Positions 5,886-13,103 of a stretch of DNA of 14,548 nt are shown piece after piece; position 1 is the first letter of the stretch, and each line of letters opens with the position of its first letter. Origin of the DNA: Anaerolineae bacterium (lineage in GTDB: Bacteria > Chloroflexota > Anaerolineae > JAAYZQ01); contig JAFGIA010000402.1 of NCBI GenBank assembly GCA_016929795.1, forward strand, positions 1 to 14,548, written 5' to 3'. Below the pieces are notes generated by a model that had not been told where the DNA came from, searched no databases, and worked only from the letters and a program-made list of their open reading frames with translations. The translations under genes and the position numbers were made by a program.

Positions 5886-6797
5886 CTACTTCACCTCCTC
5901 AGCACCCGCATAGAGCGTCAAGAATACCTCCTCCAGCGATGGGCGCTCCGTCTCAAAGTCGCTGATAGGAAACCCTGCCAGGGCTTTGACCAGCCCGTCC
6001 ATCTCGCCCGCCACCTGCAGCGTCGCGTGCAGGTCATTGCTCTGGCTCAACACCTCCACGCCTTCGACGCGCTCCAGGGGCAATAGATCCACCGGCTCCT
6101 GGAACCGCACGTGCACCCGGCGCATGGCCATCCCCACCAGGCGCTGCGGCTCTGCCTCTTCCACAATCACGCCTGCGCGGATGATCGCCACGCGTTCCGC
6201 CAGCGTCTCCACTTCGCCGATGATGTGCGATGAGAAAAAGATGGTCGCACCGCCTGCGCGTGCCTCGCGCAGCAGGCGGTACACCTCTTGCTGCATCAGC
6301 GGGTCGAGGCCGCTCGTCGGTTCGTCGAGCAGCAGCAGCTCCGGGCGGTGCATCAGCGCCTGCACCACGCCCACTTTTTGTTTATTCCCCTTGGACAGGT
6401 TCCTGATCGGCATCGACAGGTCGAGTTCGAGCCGGCGCGCCAGATCGCGCACAAAGCTCCAGTCCGCCTCACGGCCACGCAGGTCGTTGTAGTAGCGCAA
6501 TTGGCCTTCCACGCGCAGGTTCGATTCCATACTCAGCTCGCCGGGCAGGTAGCCCACCCGGGCGCGCACGGCCACCGGGTCCTCCTGCGGGTCGATGCCC
6601 AGCACCCGGATTTCGCCCCTGTCCGGGCGGATCAGGTCGAGCAAGCAGCGAATCGTCGTCGTTTTGCCGGCGCCGTTGGGGCCCAGAAAACCAAACACCT
6701 CGCCGCGCTGCACCGCCAGGTCGACGCCGCGCAACGCCTGGATGCTTCCGTACGACTTGTACAGCCCCCGAGTTTGCAGTGCCATTTCCTCTGTCAT
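5886..6797 (-). CDS. ABC transporter ATP-binding protein (ABC-2 / CcmA-like)
   Basis: A 303-residue cytoplasmic ATPase. All ABC motifs are intact: Walker A GPNGAGKTTT (39-48), signature LSKGNKQK (134-141, the usual LSGGQ being LSKGN as in many CcmA-type ATPases), Walker B LLLLDEP (154-160), D-loop SGLDP (162-166) and the switch histidine in FFSSHI (187-192). An accessory domain of about 80 residues after position 215 ends PSLEEVFLTLY, typical of ATPases paired with ABC-2 permeases. The ATG at 6795-6797 is preceded by GAGGAGG. It is the first gene of a two-gene operon with the permease, read from the promoter near 6912. Confidence 0.93.
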   Translation of the reverse strand: MTEEMALQTRGLYKSYGSIQALRGVDLAVQRGEVFGFLGPNGAGKTTTIRCLLDLIRPDRGEIRVLGIDPQEDPVAVRARVGYLPGELSMESNLRVEGQLRYYNDLRGREADWSFVRDLARRLELDLSMPIRNLSKGNKQKVGVVQALMHRPELLLLDEPTSGLDPLMQQEVYRLLREARAGGATIFFSSHIIGEVETLAERVAIIRAGVIVEEAEPQRLVGMAMRRVHVRFQEPVDLLPLERVEGVEVLSQSNDLHATLQVAGEMDGLVKALAGFPISDFETERPSLEEVFLTLYAGAEEVK

Positions 6798-6911
6798 AGT
6801 TCCTCCTCACGCCACGTTCGCATCGCAGTGCCTCGCTCCTACACGCCACCGACAAAGAAATGCCCGTCCCTGCCTGCTACTTGCAGGGCAAGGTGGGCGT
6901 AAACACGGCTC

Positions 6912-6920
6912 ATTATACCA
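6912..6920 (-). promoter_or_regulatory. Extended -10 promoter for the ABC transporter operon
   Basis: The minus strand carries TGG directly before TATAAT (6912-6917), an extended -10 element. The matching -35 position (6935-6940) is poor, which extended -10 promoters tolerate. The predicted start near 6905 gives a leader of about 108 nt. In it, CCCTGC and GCAGGG can form a 6-bp stem with a 9-nt loop (about 6874-6894). Confidence 0.6.
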
Positions 6921-6960
6921 CGCCTGCCCTGGCGATACCTGACCCGGGCGGGCCAGGATT

Positions 6961-6999
6961 CTGACGTCACACGGTCAGTTCTCTGACGGGCAGTGTCAG
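6961..6999. repeat. Cluster of alternating CTGAC/GTCAG inverted pentamers
   Basis: Four pentamers alternate in 39 bp: CTGAC (6961-6965), GTCAG (6974-6978), CTGAC (6983-6987) and GTCAG (6995-6999). The centre pair forms GTCAG-TTCT-CTGAC, and the outer pairs form two further hairpins. They lie between the SLC13 gene end and the ABC operon promoter. This could be a regulator-binding cluster or a weak terminator without a T-tract. Confidence 0.4.
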
Positions 7000-7050
7000 C
7001 CTTCCGGTTCAGCGAGCCTGTGCAAGAGGGCGCGTGTCAAACCCACGCCG

Positions 7051-8850
7051 TCACTCTTGTAGGGCAAAGAGCAGCACCACCGCTGCCGACTGGAGCAAAA
7101 AAAGCGGCACGCCCTGGATCAAATAGTCGCGCAGCGTATAGCGCCCTGCCTCGCGCACCAACAGATTGTCTGTGTTTGTGAGTGGCGTGATGTACGAGGT
7201 GGTGACAGCCACGGCGATCATCAACGCAAAAGAGACAGGCGACTGGCCCATGGTCACAGCCAGTTGCACGGCGATGGGCGTCATGAGCGCCGCAGCGGCC
7301 GAGTTGGAGACAATCTGCGTGATGACCACGGTGAACAGGTAGAGCAGGCCCAGCGCGCCTGCTGCGCCGATGGCCGGGCTAAAGCTGGCCAGGTACTCGG
7401 CCACCGCCTCGGCCGCGCCCGTCTCTTGCAGTGCAAAGGCCAGGGGCAGCATGCCCCCCACGAGCACGAGGATGCTTCCCTCGATGTTGTTGTAGGCACG
7501 CTCAAGCGAAATAGAGCGTGTCAGGATCAGGGCGATCGACGCCGCCAGCCCCGCCGTGGCCAGCGAGAGCACCCCTGTGACGACGGTGCCGATCATGATC
7601 GCCAGAATGGCCAGGGTCACCTTGGCCTTGGGGGTGATGACGTCACCCGGCTGCGGGCCGAGGCGCGTCACCAGGATCAGATTCTGATCGCCGCCGATCC
7701 GGTGCAACGAGCGCGCCGTGCCCTGCACCAGCAGCGTGTCGCCAGGCCCGAGACGCAGGTCGCGCAGGCGACGGCGGATCGGGCGCCCGCCGCGGTGCAC
7801 CGCCAGGATGTTGAGCCCGTAGCGCCGCCGGAACCCTGCCTCTGCCAGCGTCTTGCCCACCAGCTCCGACCGAAAGGGGATCATCGCTTCGGCCAGGCGC
7901 ACATTCTCCTTGATCCCATCCACCTCTTCCAGATCCACGGAACCCTTCGGTTCCAGGTTGTGCAAGCTGGCAGCCTGCAGCGCGTCACCCTTGGCACCGC
8001 TGACGATCAGCACGTCGTCGGGTGCCACCACCCTCTCCGGCTCGGCCGGGTGGAGCGCGCCGCGATGAGAGCGGATGGCGACCACATTCAGGCGAAAATC
8101 GTCGCTCAGGGGCACCTGATCCAGCCGCCGGCCGATCAGGTCCGATGCGGACTGCACGCGGAGACGATAGAGTTCTTCTTGCATTTCATACGCGTGCTCC
8201 ACCTCATCCAGAGAAGGCGGCCGGGTTTCAGCTTCCACCTCGCGCCGCAAAAGACGCTGCCCTATGAGCGCAAACCAGGCCACCGCCAGCAGAAGCGACA
8301 CCACGCCGTAGGGCATCATCGCAAAAAAGCCGAGCGGGCTGTGACCCGCTGCCGACAACAGGTCGCTGACGATCAGGTTCGACACGGTGCCAATGATGGT
8401 CAGCAAGTTGCCCATCGACGCGCCCATGACCACGGGCAACAGCAACTGCGAGGGGGCCAGGCGCGCCTGGTGCGCCAGGCGGAGCACAGCCGGCATCATC
8501 ACCACCACGACCAACAAGCTGCTCAGGATACCACTCAGCAGGCCGGCGGTCAGCACCAGGACAACCAGGAGGACCGTCAGCCCCCGGTCGGCCAGCCGCA
8601 GCAGCCGGTTGGCCACCATCGCCGCCACGCCCGTCTCGTAAAGCGCCGCTCCCAACACATAGATGGCCGCGATGAGAATGATCACCGGCTGTCCAAAGGC
8701 GAGAAACGCCTCCTCTGCCGTCAGGACGCCGCTGAGGATAAGCGCCAGCGTGGTACACAGCGCCACCAGGTCAGGCCGCAGCCGCTGGCTCGCCAGGGCG
8801 AGCAATGTTGCCCCCAAGATGATCAAGGTAATCGTCGCTTGCGCACTCAT
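7051..8850 (-). CDS. SLC13/DASS-family permease with two TrkA_C (RCK_C) domains
   Basis: A 599-residue membrane transporter of the ion-transporter superfamily that contains sodium:anion (sulfate, di/tricarboxylate) symporters. The N-terminal membrane half covers about residues 5-200 and holds GASMGNLLTIIGTVSNLI (143-160), the first substrate-loop hairpin. A cytoplasmic insert (about 205-405) carries two TrkA_C domains, ending VAPDDVLIVSG (275-285) and LGPGDTLLVQG (367-377). The second membrane half (about 410-599) has SNSAAAALMTPIAV (515-528) and the C-terminal hairpin YITPLTNTDNLLV (553-565). Such inserts are standard in bacterial SLC13 permeases often annotated as sulfate or sodium-coupled transporters. 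The ATG at 8848-8850 has a rather distant GGAGAGAG. The gene is probably monocistronic and divergent from the DUF1858 gene. The substrate is unknown. Confidence 0.9.
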   Translation of the reverse strand: MSAQATITLIILGATLLALASQRLRPDLVALCTTLALILSGVLTAEEAFLAFGQPVIILIAAIYVLGAALYETGVAAMVANRLLRLADRGLTVLLVVLVLTAGLLSGILSSLLVVVVMMPAVLRLAHQARLAPSQLLLPVVMGASMGNLLTIIGTVSNLIVSDLLSAAGHSPLGFFAMMPYGVVSLLLAVAWFALIGQRLLRREVEAETRPPSLDEVEHAYEMQEELYRLRVQSASDLIGRRLDQVPLSDDFRLNVVAIRSHRGALHPAEPERVVAPDDVLIVSGAKGDALQAASLHNLEPKGSVDLEEVDGIKENVRLAEAMIPFRSELVGKTLAEAGFRRRYGLNILAVHRGGRPIRRRLRDLRLGPGDTLLVQGTARSLHRIGGDQNLILVTRLGPQPGDVITPKAKVTLAILAIMIGTVVTGVLSLATAGLAASIALILTRSISLERAYNNIEGSILVLVGGMLPLAFALQETGAAEAVAEYLASFSPAIGAAGALGLLYLFTVVITQIVSNSAAAALMTPIAVQLAVTMGQSPVSFALMIAVAVTTSYITPLTNTDNLLVREAGRYTLRDYLIQGVPLFLLQSAAVVLLFALQE

Positions 8851-8872
8851 GTCGGGCTACTCTCTCCGGCTC

Positions 8873-8902
8873 ATTGTACTCTCTTACACGTTCGTGTGTC
8901 AA
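8873..8902 (-). promoter_or_regulatory. Promoter of the SLC13 permease with a palindrome in the spacer
   Basis: On the minus strand TTGACA (8897-8902) and TACAAT (8873-8878) are separated by 18 bp. A palindrome ACACG-TT-CGTGT (8886-8897) occupies the upstream part of the spacer and touches the -35 box, a plausible operator for an unknown repressor. The predicted start is near 8866. Confidence 0.65.
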
Positions 8903-8950
8903 GGCAGTACGGGCACCATGACAGAAATCATACCCGGCCAGGCGAGGGTG

Positions 8951-8959
8951 TGCTATGAT
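8951..8959 (+). promoter_or_regulatory. Extended -10 promoter of DUF1858-ygbA, apparently leaderless
   Basis: TGC followed by TATGAT (8954-8959) forms an extended -10 element. The first base 7 nt beyond it is the A of the start codon at 8966, and no ribosome site precedes that codon. The transcript is therefore predicted to begin at or very near the ATG. No good -35 box is present at the expected distance. Confidence 0.55.
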
Positions 8960-8965
8960 GGGCGC

Positions 8966-9229
8966 ATGAACGAAACGCAGATGAAAAAGTGGATCACGCG
9001 CCACACACTCATCCAGGAAATTGTACACGACCACCCGGCGACCATCCTGGTCTTTGTCCGTCACGGCCTGCACTGCCCTGGTTGTTACATGGCGCCTTTC
9101 CACACCATCGAGGATAGCGCCCGCGCCTATGCCATCTCGATCGAGCCCCTGGTGCGTGATCTCAACCACGCCCGCGATCTTGATCGCGCCCGCGACCTTG
9201 ATCGCGCCCTTGGCCCTGACGTGCCCTGA
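8966..9229 (+). CDS. DUF1858 / hybrid-cluster-protein-associated redox disulfide domain protein
   Basis: An 87-residue cytoplasmic protein. Residues 12-58 match the small domain found fused to or beside hybrid cluster proteins: TLIQEIVHDHPATILVFVRHGLHCPGCYMAPFHTIEDSARAYAI, with a CxxC pair at Cys37 and Cys40. This pair is proposed to form a redox disulfide or metal site. The C-terminal tail (64-81) is three copies of a charged hexapeptide RDL[N/D][H/R]A, encoded by an 18-bp tandem repeat, and is not part of the family domain. The start at 8966 is supported by the domain beginning shortly after it and by the extended -10 element; upstream extension in the same frame has no family likeness. The YgbA-family gene follows after 21 nt, so the two are probably co-transcribed. 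Confidence 0.87.
   Translation: MNETQMKKWITRHTLIQEIVHDHPATILVFVRHGLHCPGCYMAPFHTIEDSARAYAISIEPLVRDLNHARDLDRARDLDRALGPDVP
9155..9208 (+). repeat. 18-bp tandem repeat, three copies, in the DUF1858 gene
   Basis: The copies are CGTGATCTCAACCACGCC (9155-9172, the most diverged), CGCGATCTTGATCGCGCC (9173-9190) and CGCGACCTTGATCGCGCC (9191-9208). The last two differ at one base. The unit is in frame and adds the hexapeptide RDL[N/D][H/R]A. The near-identical copies suggest recent slippage expansion. Confidence 0.9.
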
Positions 9230-9250
9230 GCCTTTCCGTATAGAGGGAAC

Positions 9251-9634
9251 ATGATCAAGCCAAGTTCACGTATGGAGCGGGAAAAGCGCACCGTGGAGAC
9301 AATGATCGCCCTCTACTGCCGCGGCCAACATGCGGCGCAGCATGGGCTATGTGATGAGTGCAACGCACTCCTGGCGTACGCGCGCCAGCGCCTCGAAAAA
9401 TGCCCCTTCCAGGAAGCCAAGACAACCTGCACGAAATGCCCTATCCACTGTTACCAGCCCGAGATGCGCGAGCGCGTGCGCGCCGTGATGCGCTACGCCG
9501 GCCCGCGCATGATCTACCGCCACCCCATACTGGCAATCCTGCACCTGCTGGATAGCCGTCGAGGCGTGCCCATGCGCACTCTTGGAGCGAGCACCCGCCC
9601 CCGACGTCGTTCACAACACCTCGACGGATGCTGA
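9251..9634 (+). CDS. ygbA: YgbA-family nitrosative-stress protein (nitrous oxide-stimulated promoter family)
   Basis: A 127-residue cytoplasmic protein closely resembling E. coli YgbA, a member of the NO-responsive NsrR regulon. Matching blocks are REKRTVETMIALYCR (10-24), LCDECNALLAYARQRLEKCPF (33-53), EAKTTCTKCPIHCYQPEMRE (55-74) and VMRYAGPRMIYRHPILAILHLLD (79-101). Seven conserved-looking cysteines (23, 34, 37, 51, 60, 63, 67) suggest an iron-sulfur or zinc site, though none is proven by the sequence. The last 20 residues are basic and do not match the E. coli end. The ATG at 9251 follows GAGGG at 4 nt and lies 21 nt after the DUF1858 gene. The pairing with a hybrid-cluster-associated protein supports a role in nitrogen-oxide stress. 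An older ATG-like choice at residue 8 (Met8) is possible. Confidence 0.92.
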   Translation: MIKPSSRMEREKRTVETMIALYCRGQHAAQHGLCDECNALLAYARQRLEKCPFQEAKTTCTKCPIHCYQPEMRERVRAVMRYAGPRMIYRHPILAILHLLDSRRGVPMRTLGASTRPRRRSQHLDGC

Positions 9635-9646
9635 CCCCCGTCGAGA

Positions 9647-9675
9647 TTGCGTTTTTCCCAATTCTACGCTATGCT
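9647..9675 (+). promoter_or_regulatory. Possible promoter upstream of the DUF1360 gene
   Basis: TTGCGT (9647-9652) and TATGCT (9670-9675) are separated by 17 bp. A TGC-TACGAT extended -10 overlaps at 9672-9680. The predicted leader is about 85-90 nt. The 134-nt gap after ygbA supports an independent promoter. Confidence 0.45.
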
Positions 9676-9768
9676 ACGATGTGCGGCTGCTGCCTCGCCG
9701 GCCACGACGGCACAGGCAGCAATCATCAGATCACACTCAATCGGTCAATCTCACTGGGAGGAAGAACC

Positions 9769-10317
9769 ATGGCATCCGATCAGAATACCCTGCGGGAACA
9801 GCGCATGGCCTACAGCGCGCTCACCGTCATCTTTTTCAGCCTCTTGGGGTTGTTTAACCTTTTGACGGGGCGCAAGAAAAAAACTCGAAAATTGAAACCG
9901 ATGGACCTTGCCATGCTAGGCCTGTCCGCGTATCGCATGGGCCGCCTGGTATCCTACGACCTGGTGTTCCAGAACTATCGCGCCTCGTTCACCGAGACCA
10001 TGCCCGACCCGACGGGTGCGGGCGACACCGTAATGCCAGCCGGCACAGGCTGGCGCCGCGCGATCGGCGAGCTGATCGCCTGCCCGATCTGCGCCGGCAC
10101 GTGGATCTCCGCCGGCCTCGTGTACGGCATGGAGCTTCTCCCTGGTCCCACCCGGGTGTTGATGACGATCATGAGTGGCATCGGCCTGGCCGAGCTGGTG
10201 AATGCTGCCACAGAGTACCTGCAGTGGAACGGCCAGGCCGCCCGCGAGCGCGCCGGCGCCTACTCCCTGGCCAGGAAACGCGGCAGGGAAGTTCCGCAAG
10301 TTGGCGACATGCCATAA
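9769..10317 (+). CDS. DUF1360-family membrane protein
   Basis: A 182-residue protein of unknown function. A membrane helix at about residues 16-34 is followed by a basic stretch GRKKKTRKLK (34-43). The DUF1360 core follows: LGLSAYRMGRLVSYDLVFQNYRASF (50-74), then GELIACPICAGTWISAGLVYGMEL (100-123) with a CPxC pair at Cys105 and Cys108, then a third hydrophobic segment (130-148). The family includes the Bacillus sporulation-associated protein YjcA, but a sporulation role is not implied here. The ATG at 9769 has GGAGGAA 5 nt upstream. The open frame back to 9628 lacks a ribosome site and family likeness, so I rejected that start. The gene ends 30 nt from the convergent antiporter gene. Confidence 0.85.
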   Translation: MASDQNTLREQRMAYSALTVIFFSLLGLFNLLTGRKKKTRKLKPMDLAMLGLSAYRMGRLVSYDLVFQNYRASFTETMPDPTGAGDTVMPAGTGWRRAIGELIACPICAGTWISAGLVYGMELLPGPTRVLMTIMSGIGLAELVNAATEYLQWNGQAARERAGAYSLARKRGREVPQVGDMP

Positions 10318-10347
10318 CCTCGCCCCGGCGTCTCCATCCGCCAGCCC

Positions 10348-12216
10348 CTACATCCACCCACACTGGCGCGCCAGTTCATGAACCCCCTCCAGCGGCCCCA
10401 TCAGGGTGAGCACGTCTCCAACCTGGAGTGTCGTTTCTCCGCGTGGATAAATGACCGCGCCGTCGCGGCGCACCAGGATGACCATCACCTTCTCCGGGAG
10501 ATCTATGTCACGCAACGGGTGACCGGCCAGGTCAGCACAGTCTAGCCGGACCTCCATCACGTCGTGTTCATCCTCGAGGTCATCCATCAAAGAGGACACA
10601 CTCGGGTAGAGCATCAGGTGTTCCATTTCTGCCACAGGCGATAGACTCGGATTCACCACACATACCCCCAGATCCATGAACGTGCGCGTCCACGTTGCGT
10701 CGTGTACACGGGCAATCACTTGATCGAATCCAAGTCCATTCCTCAAGAGCCGGCATACCTCCAGATTCGATTTCTCGTCTGGCACAAAGGTTGCAACGGC
10801 CTGGATCTGATCCGGCTCGAGCTCGCGCCACGTAGCCGGGTTGGCCGCATCTCCCAGCACAAAGGGCAGGCCAAGCCCCTCGACAGCCTGCGCACGCGCC
10901 GGATCGCGATCGATGACCACCACCTGCTCTTCGTGCCCGGCAATACGCTGAGCGAGCAGGCGCCCCTGCTTGCCGGCGCCCACGACCACGAACGTGCGTG
11001 GGGCCGGCGCAGCATGCGGCAGCAGCCGGCTAAAGACCAGCGGCGAGACGGTACACGTGACGATCGCCACCAGGATGATAGCCGAGTTCGTGGCCGAATC
11101 AATGCTGCCGATCTCCAGGCCAATCGCCGCGACGGCAATGATCAGACTCAGGCGCGAAGAGAGGAGTGCGCCTGCCGCGAGCGTTTTCCGCCAATCATAA
11201 GCCACACGGTAGATCAGGGCCGCTGCGAACTTGATGGCATAGGCCAGGAAGAGCAGCAACGGCAGCAGCAGCAGCGTTCGCGACGAGGCCACGAGCGAGG
11301 CCAGGTCAAAGTTTACGCCGACCATGATGAAAAAGATCGGAATGAAAAATCCATAACCCAACGTATCCAACCGGTGGCGCATGCCCGATGCCCGCTTCCC
11401 CACCAGTAGCGAGATCAAGCTGCCGCCCAAAAAGGCGCCGAGGATCATCTCCACACCGAGCGCCTCCGCCAGCACAATAAAGGCCAGGCCAAGAGCGATC
11501 GACCCCCGCACGTCAAGCCGCGCCGTGCTCTCGGCAATCTCCTCGAGAAACCGGCCTCCGGGAAAGCGCCGCTTGAGCATCTGCGCCATGCGATAAACCA
11601 CCCCAAAGACGACAAAGAGGAGAAACACCAGCAGCAGCTCGGGTGTCACCCCCCGGCTCTGAAGCACAACATAGACGCTGACCAGCAACATCGTCGCAAA
11701 GTCAGCCGCGACGGCCCCCACCAGGAGTGCCTGGCCATAGCCTGTCGACGTCATCCCCCGTTCCTTCAACACCGGCATGACCAGCCCCAGCGAAGTGGTC
11801 GACAGAATCAGGGCCATCAGCCACGGGGTATCGGCAGCGTCTATCGTATGCAGCCCCCACCCCGCACCGGTAGCCAGCAGGAGCGTCAGGCCAAAGGCAA
11901 TGATGCCCAGCGGGAGAGGGCTCGCCAGGCGCTCTCGCCGGCTTTGCCCCCGGCCCCGGCCACCCGGCACAAGCGCCTCAAAATCCACCTCCAACCCGGA
12001 GAGAAACATCAAATAGGCAAACCCCAGGAGCGATAGAATTTGCAGGGTCGGGTCGTGCCCCACCAACCGCAGCCCACTGCGCCCTATCAATATCCCGGCC
12101 AGGATCTCGGCAACGACGCCTGGAACCTGAGCACGCCGTGAGCGTGAGACGACCAGCGGGACCAGAAAAGCGAGTCCCACTACCAGGAGTAATGGGGCGA
12201 ACGATACTTCTTCCAC
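10348..12216 (-). CDS. CPA2-family cation:proton antiporter with RCK/TrkA-N and TrkA-C domains (KefB/C-like)
   Basis: A 622-residue protein. Residues 1-400 form the Na+/H+ exchanger membrane domain with about 12 helices; GVVAEILAGILIG (33-45), LMFLSGLEVDFEAL (69-82) and the ion-site aspartate in VAADFATML (169-177) are characteristic. Residues 407-525 are an NAD-binding RCK_N domain starting FVVVGAGKQGRLLAQRI with the acidic end of strand 2 at VVVIDRDPAR. Residues 550-615 are an RCK_C domain ending LQVGDVLTLMG. The expected function is K+ or Na+ efflux in exchange for protons, gated by nucleotide or ligand at the RCK ring. The ATG at 12214-12216 has GGAG 9 nt upstream. The Crp/Fnr regulator lies upstream on the same strand across a 109-nt gap, so regulation or co-transcription is likely. 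Confidence 0.92.
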   Translation of the reverse strand: MEEVSFAPLLLVVGLAFLVPLVVSRSRRAQVPGVVAEILAGILIGRSGLRLVGHDPTLQILSLLGFAYLMFLSGLEVDFEALVPGGRGRGQSRRERLASPLPLGIIAFGLTLLLATGAGWGLHTIDAADTPWLMALILSTTSLGLVMPVLKERGMTSTGYGQALLVGAVAADFATMLLVSVYVVLQSRGVTPELLLVFLLFVVFGVVYRMAQMLKRRFPGGRFLEEIAESTARLDVRGSIALGLAFIVLAEALGVEMILGAFLGGSLISLLVGKRASGMRHRLDTLGYGFFIPIFFIMVGVNFDLASLVASSRTLLLLPLLLFLAYAIKFAAALIYRVAYDWRKTLAAGALLSSRLSLIIAVAAIGLEIGSIDSATNSAIILVAIVTCTVSPLVFSRLLPHAAPAPRTFVVVGAGKQGRLLAQRIAGHEEQVVVIDRDPARAQAVEGLGLPFVLGDAANPATWRELEPDQIQAVATFVPDEKSNLEVCRLLRNGLGFDQVIARVHDATWTRTFMDLGVCVVNPSLSPVAEMEHLMLYPSVSSLMDDLEDEHDVMEVRLDCADLAGHPLRDIDLPEKVMVILVRRDGAVIYPRGETTLQVGDVLTLMGPLEGVHELARQCGWM

Positions 12217-12233
12217 GAAAGAGTGCTCCGATC

Positions 12234-12244
12234 TTGATACTCAA
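12234..12244. repeat. Short inverted repeat upstream of the antiporter gene
   Basis: TTGA-TAC-TCAA lies 18 bp before the antiporter start codon. It superficially resembles an FNR half-site pair, but the spacing is 3 instead of the usual 6 between TTGA arms. On the minus strand a weak TTGTGG plus TATCAA pair with a 16-bp spacer overlaps it, so a poor promoter may be present. Confidence 0.3.
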
Positions 12245-12325
12245 AACGGCTCGATCCACAACACGGCTGCGCACAATGCCCCGCTCCGACAGCGCCGGTG
12301 CCGAACGGAATGATTGGGGCCATGA

Positions 12326-13018
12326 TCACAACTCTTCCGCAATCGCCACCAGCGCGTGGGGGTTGAGCAGCACGATATGGCCGCCCTGCGTGTCGACCAG
12401 GCCCTGCTTCTGGAACTTGCTCACCGTCCGGATCGCCGTCTCGACCACCGTGCCGGCCATGTCGGCAATGTCCTGCCGTGTCAGCGGGACGGTGATGCGC
12501 ACCGCGCCGCCCTCCAGCCGTTCCCCTGACGTATGCGCCATCCTCAGCAGCGCGCGTGCCACGCGGCGCTCCACCTTTTCCACCGCAAAGCTCCGGATCT
12601 TTTCGTGCGCACGCTGTAGCCGGCTGCCGAGCTCGACGATGAGCGCCCACGCCAGCTCCGGATGCGATTGCACCAGCTCGGCATATTGATCGCGCTGCAG
12701 AGCCAGGGTGATCGTGCGCTCGAGGGCCTGCGCCGTGGCCGGATACACCTCTCCGGCCAGCACGCCCACCTCCCCCACCACCTCTCCCGGGCCAAAGGTC
12801 GACAGGATCGTCTCCCGCCCGCTCTCCGAGTGCTTGATCATCTTGACCCGCCCCTCGGCCACGAATAGGAGCCAGCCCGCAGGGTCGCCCTCAAAAAACA
12901 AATAGTCGCCTGCCTCGTGCTCGCGGCGCACCATGCGCCGCGCCAGATCTGCTCGCTCCCCATCGCGCAACGCGGCAAAAAGATGGCTCCTGGCCAGAAG
13001 CGCAGCCGTCTCGATCAA
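12326..13018 (-). CDS. Crp/Fnr-family transcriptional regulator
   Basis: A 230-residue regulator with an N-terminal cyclic-nucleotide-binding-type beta-barrel: HLFAALRDGERADLARRMVRREHEAGDYLFFEGDPAGWLLFVAEGRVKM, then FGPGEVVGEVGVLAGEVYPATAQAL. A long dimer helix and a C-terminal helix-turn-helix LTRQDIADMAGTVVETAIRTVSKFQKQGLV follow. The LTRQDIADMAGT-ET-RT-S pattern is classic for the Crp group. No N-terminal cysteine cluster is present, so it is not an FNR-type iron-sulfur sensor; the ligand is unknown, with the phosphate-cassette region reading FGPGEVVGE rather than the RSA-type cAMP signature. No ATG fits the frame start. I chose TTG at 13016-13018 because GGGGAG lies 7 nt upstream; a TTG two codons earlier (13022-13024) is too close to that site. 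It is followed by the antiporter gene. Confidence 0.88.
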   Translation of the reverse strand: MIETAALLARSHLFAALRDGERADLARRMVRREHEAGDYLFFEGDPAGWLLFVAEGRVKMIKHSESGRETILSTFGPGEVVGEVGVLAGEVYPATAQALERTITLALQRDQYAELVQSHPELAWALIVELGSRLQRAHEKIRSFAVEKVERRVARALLRMAHTSGERLEGGAVRITVPLTRQDIADMAGTVVETAIRTVSKFQKQGLVDTQGGHIVLLNPHALVAIAEEL

Positions 13019-13103
13019 GCCCAAGCTCCCCAGTCTATCATTCTACTCGGCCTGCTCGCAGCGGAATGCTGTCTCGCGTACTCCCTCAACTGGTCCGAGC
13101 AGG

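Noticed and set aside
7264..8958. A 564-codon open frame on the plus strand opposite the SLC13 permease gene
   Set aside because: The protein is rich in His, Arg and Gln with no domain, and the opposite strand encodes a clear transporter. It is the usual shadow frame of GC-rich coding DNA.
8663..8965. In-frame upstream extension of the DUF1858 protein
   Set aside because: It would overlap the SLC13 gene antisense and has no similarity to the family; the extended -10 lies right before the ATG at 8966.
9628..9768. Upstream extension of the DUF1360 gene by 47 codons
   Set aside because: No ribosome site at 9628, overlap with the end of ygbA, and a strong GGAGGAA just before the ATG at 9769.
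12234..12244. FNR-box upstream of the antiporter
   Set aside because: TTGA-TAC-TCAA has the wrong spacing for an FNR/Crp site; kept only as a weak inverted repeat.
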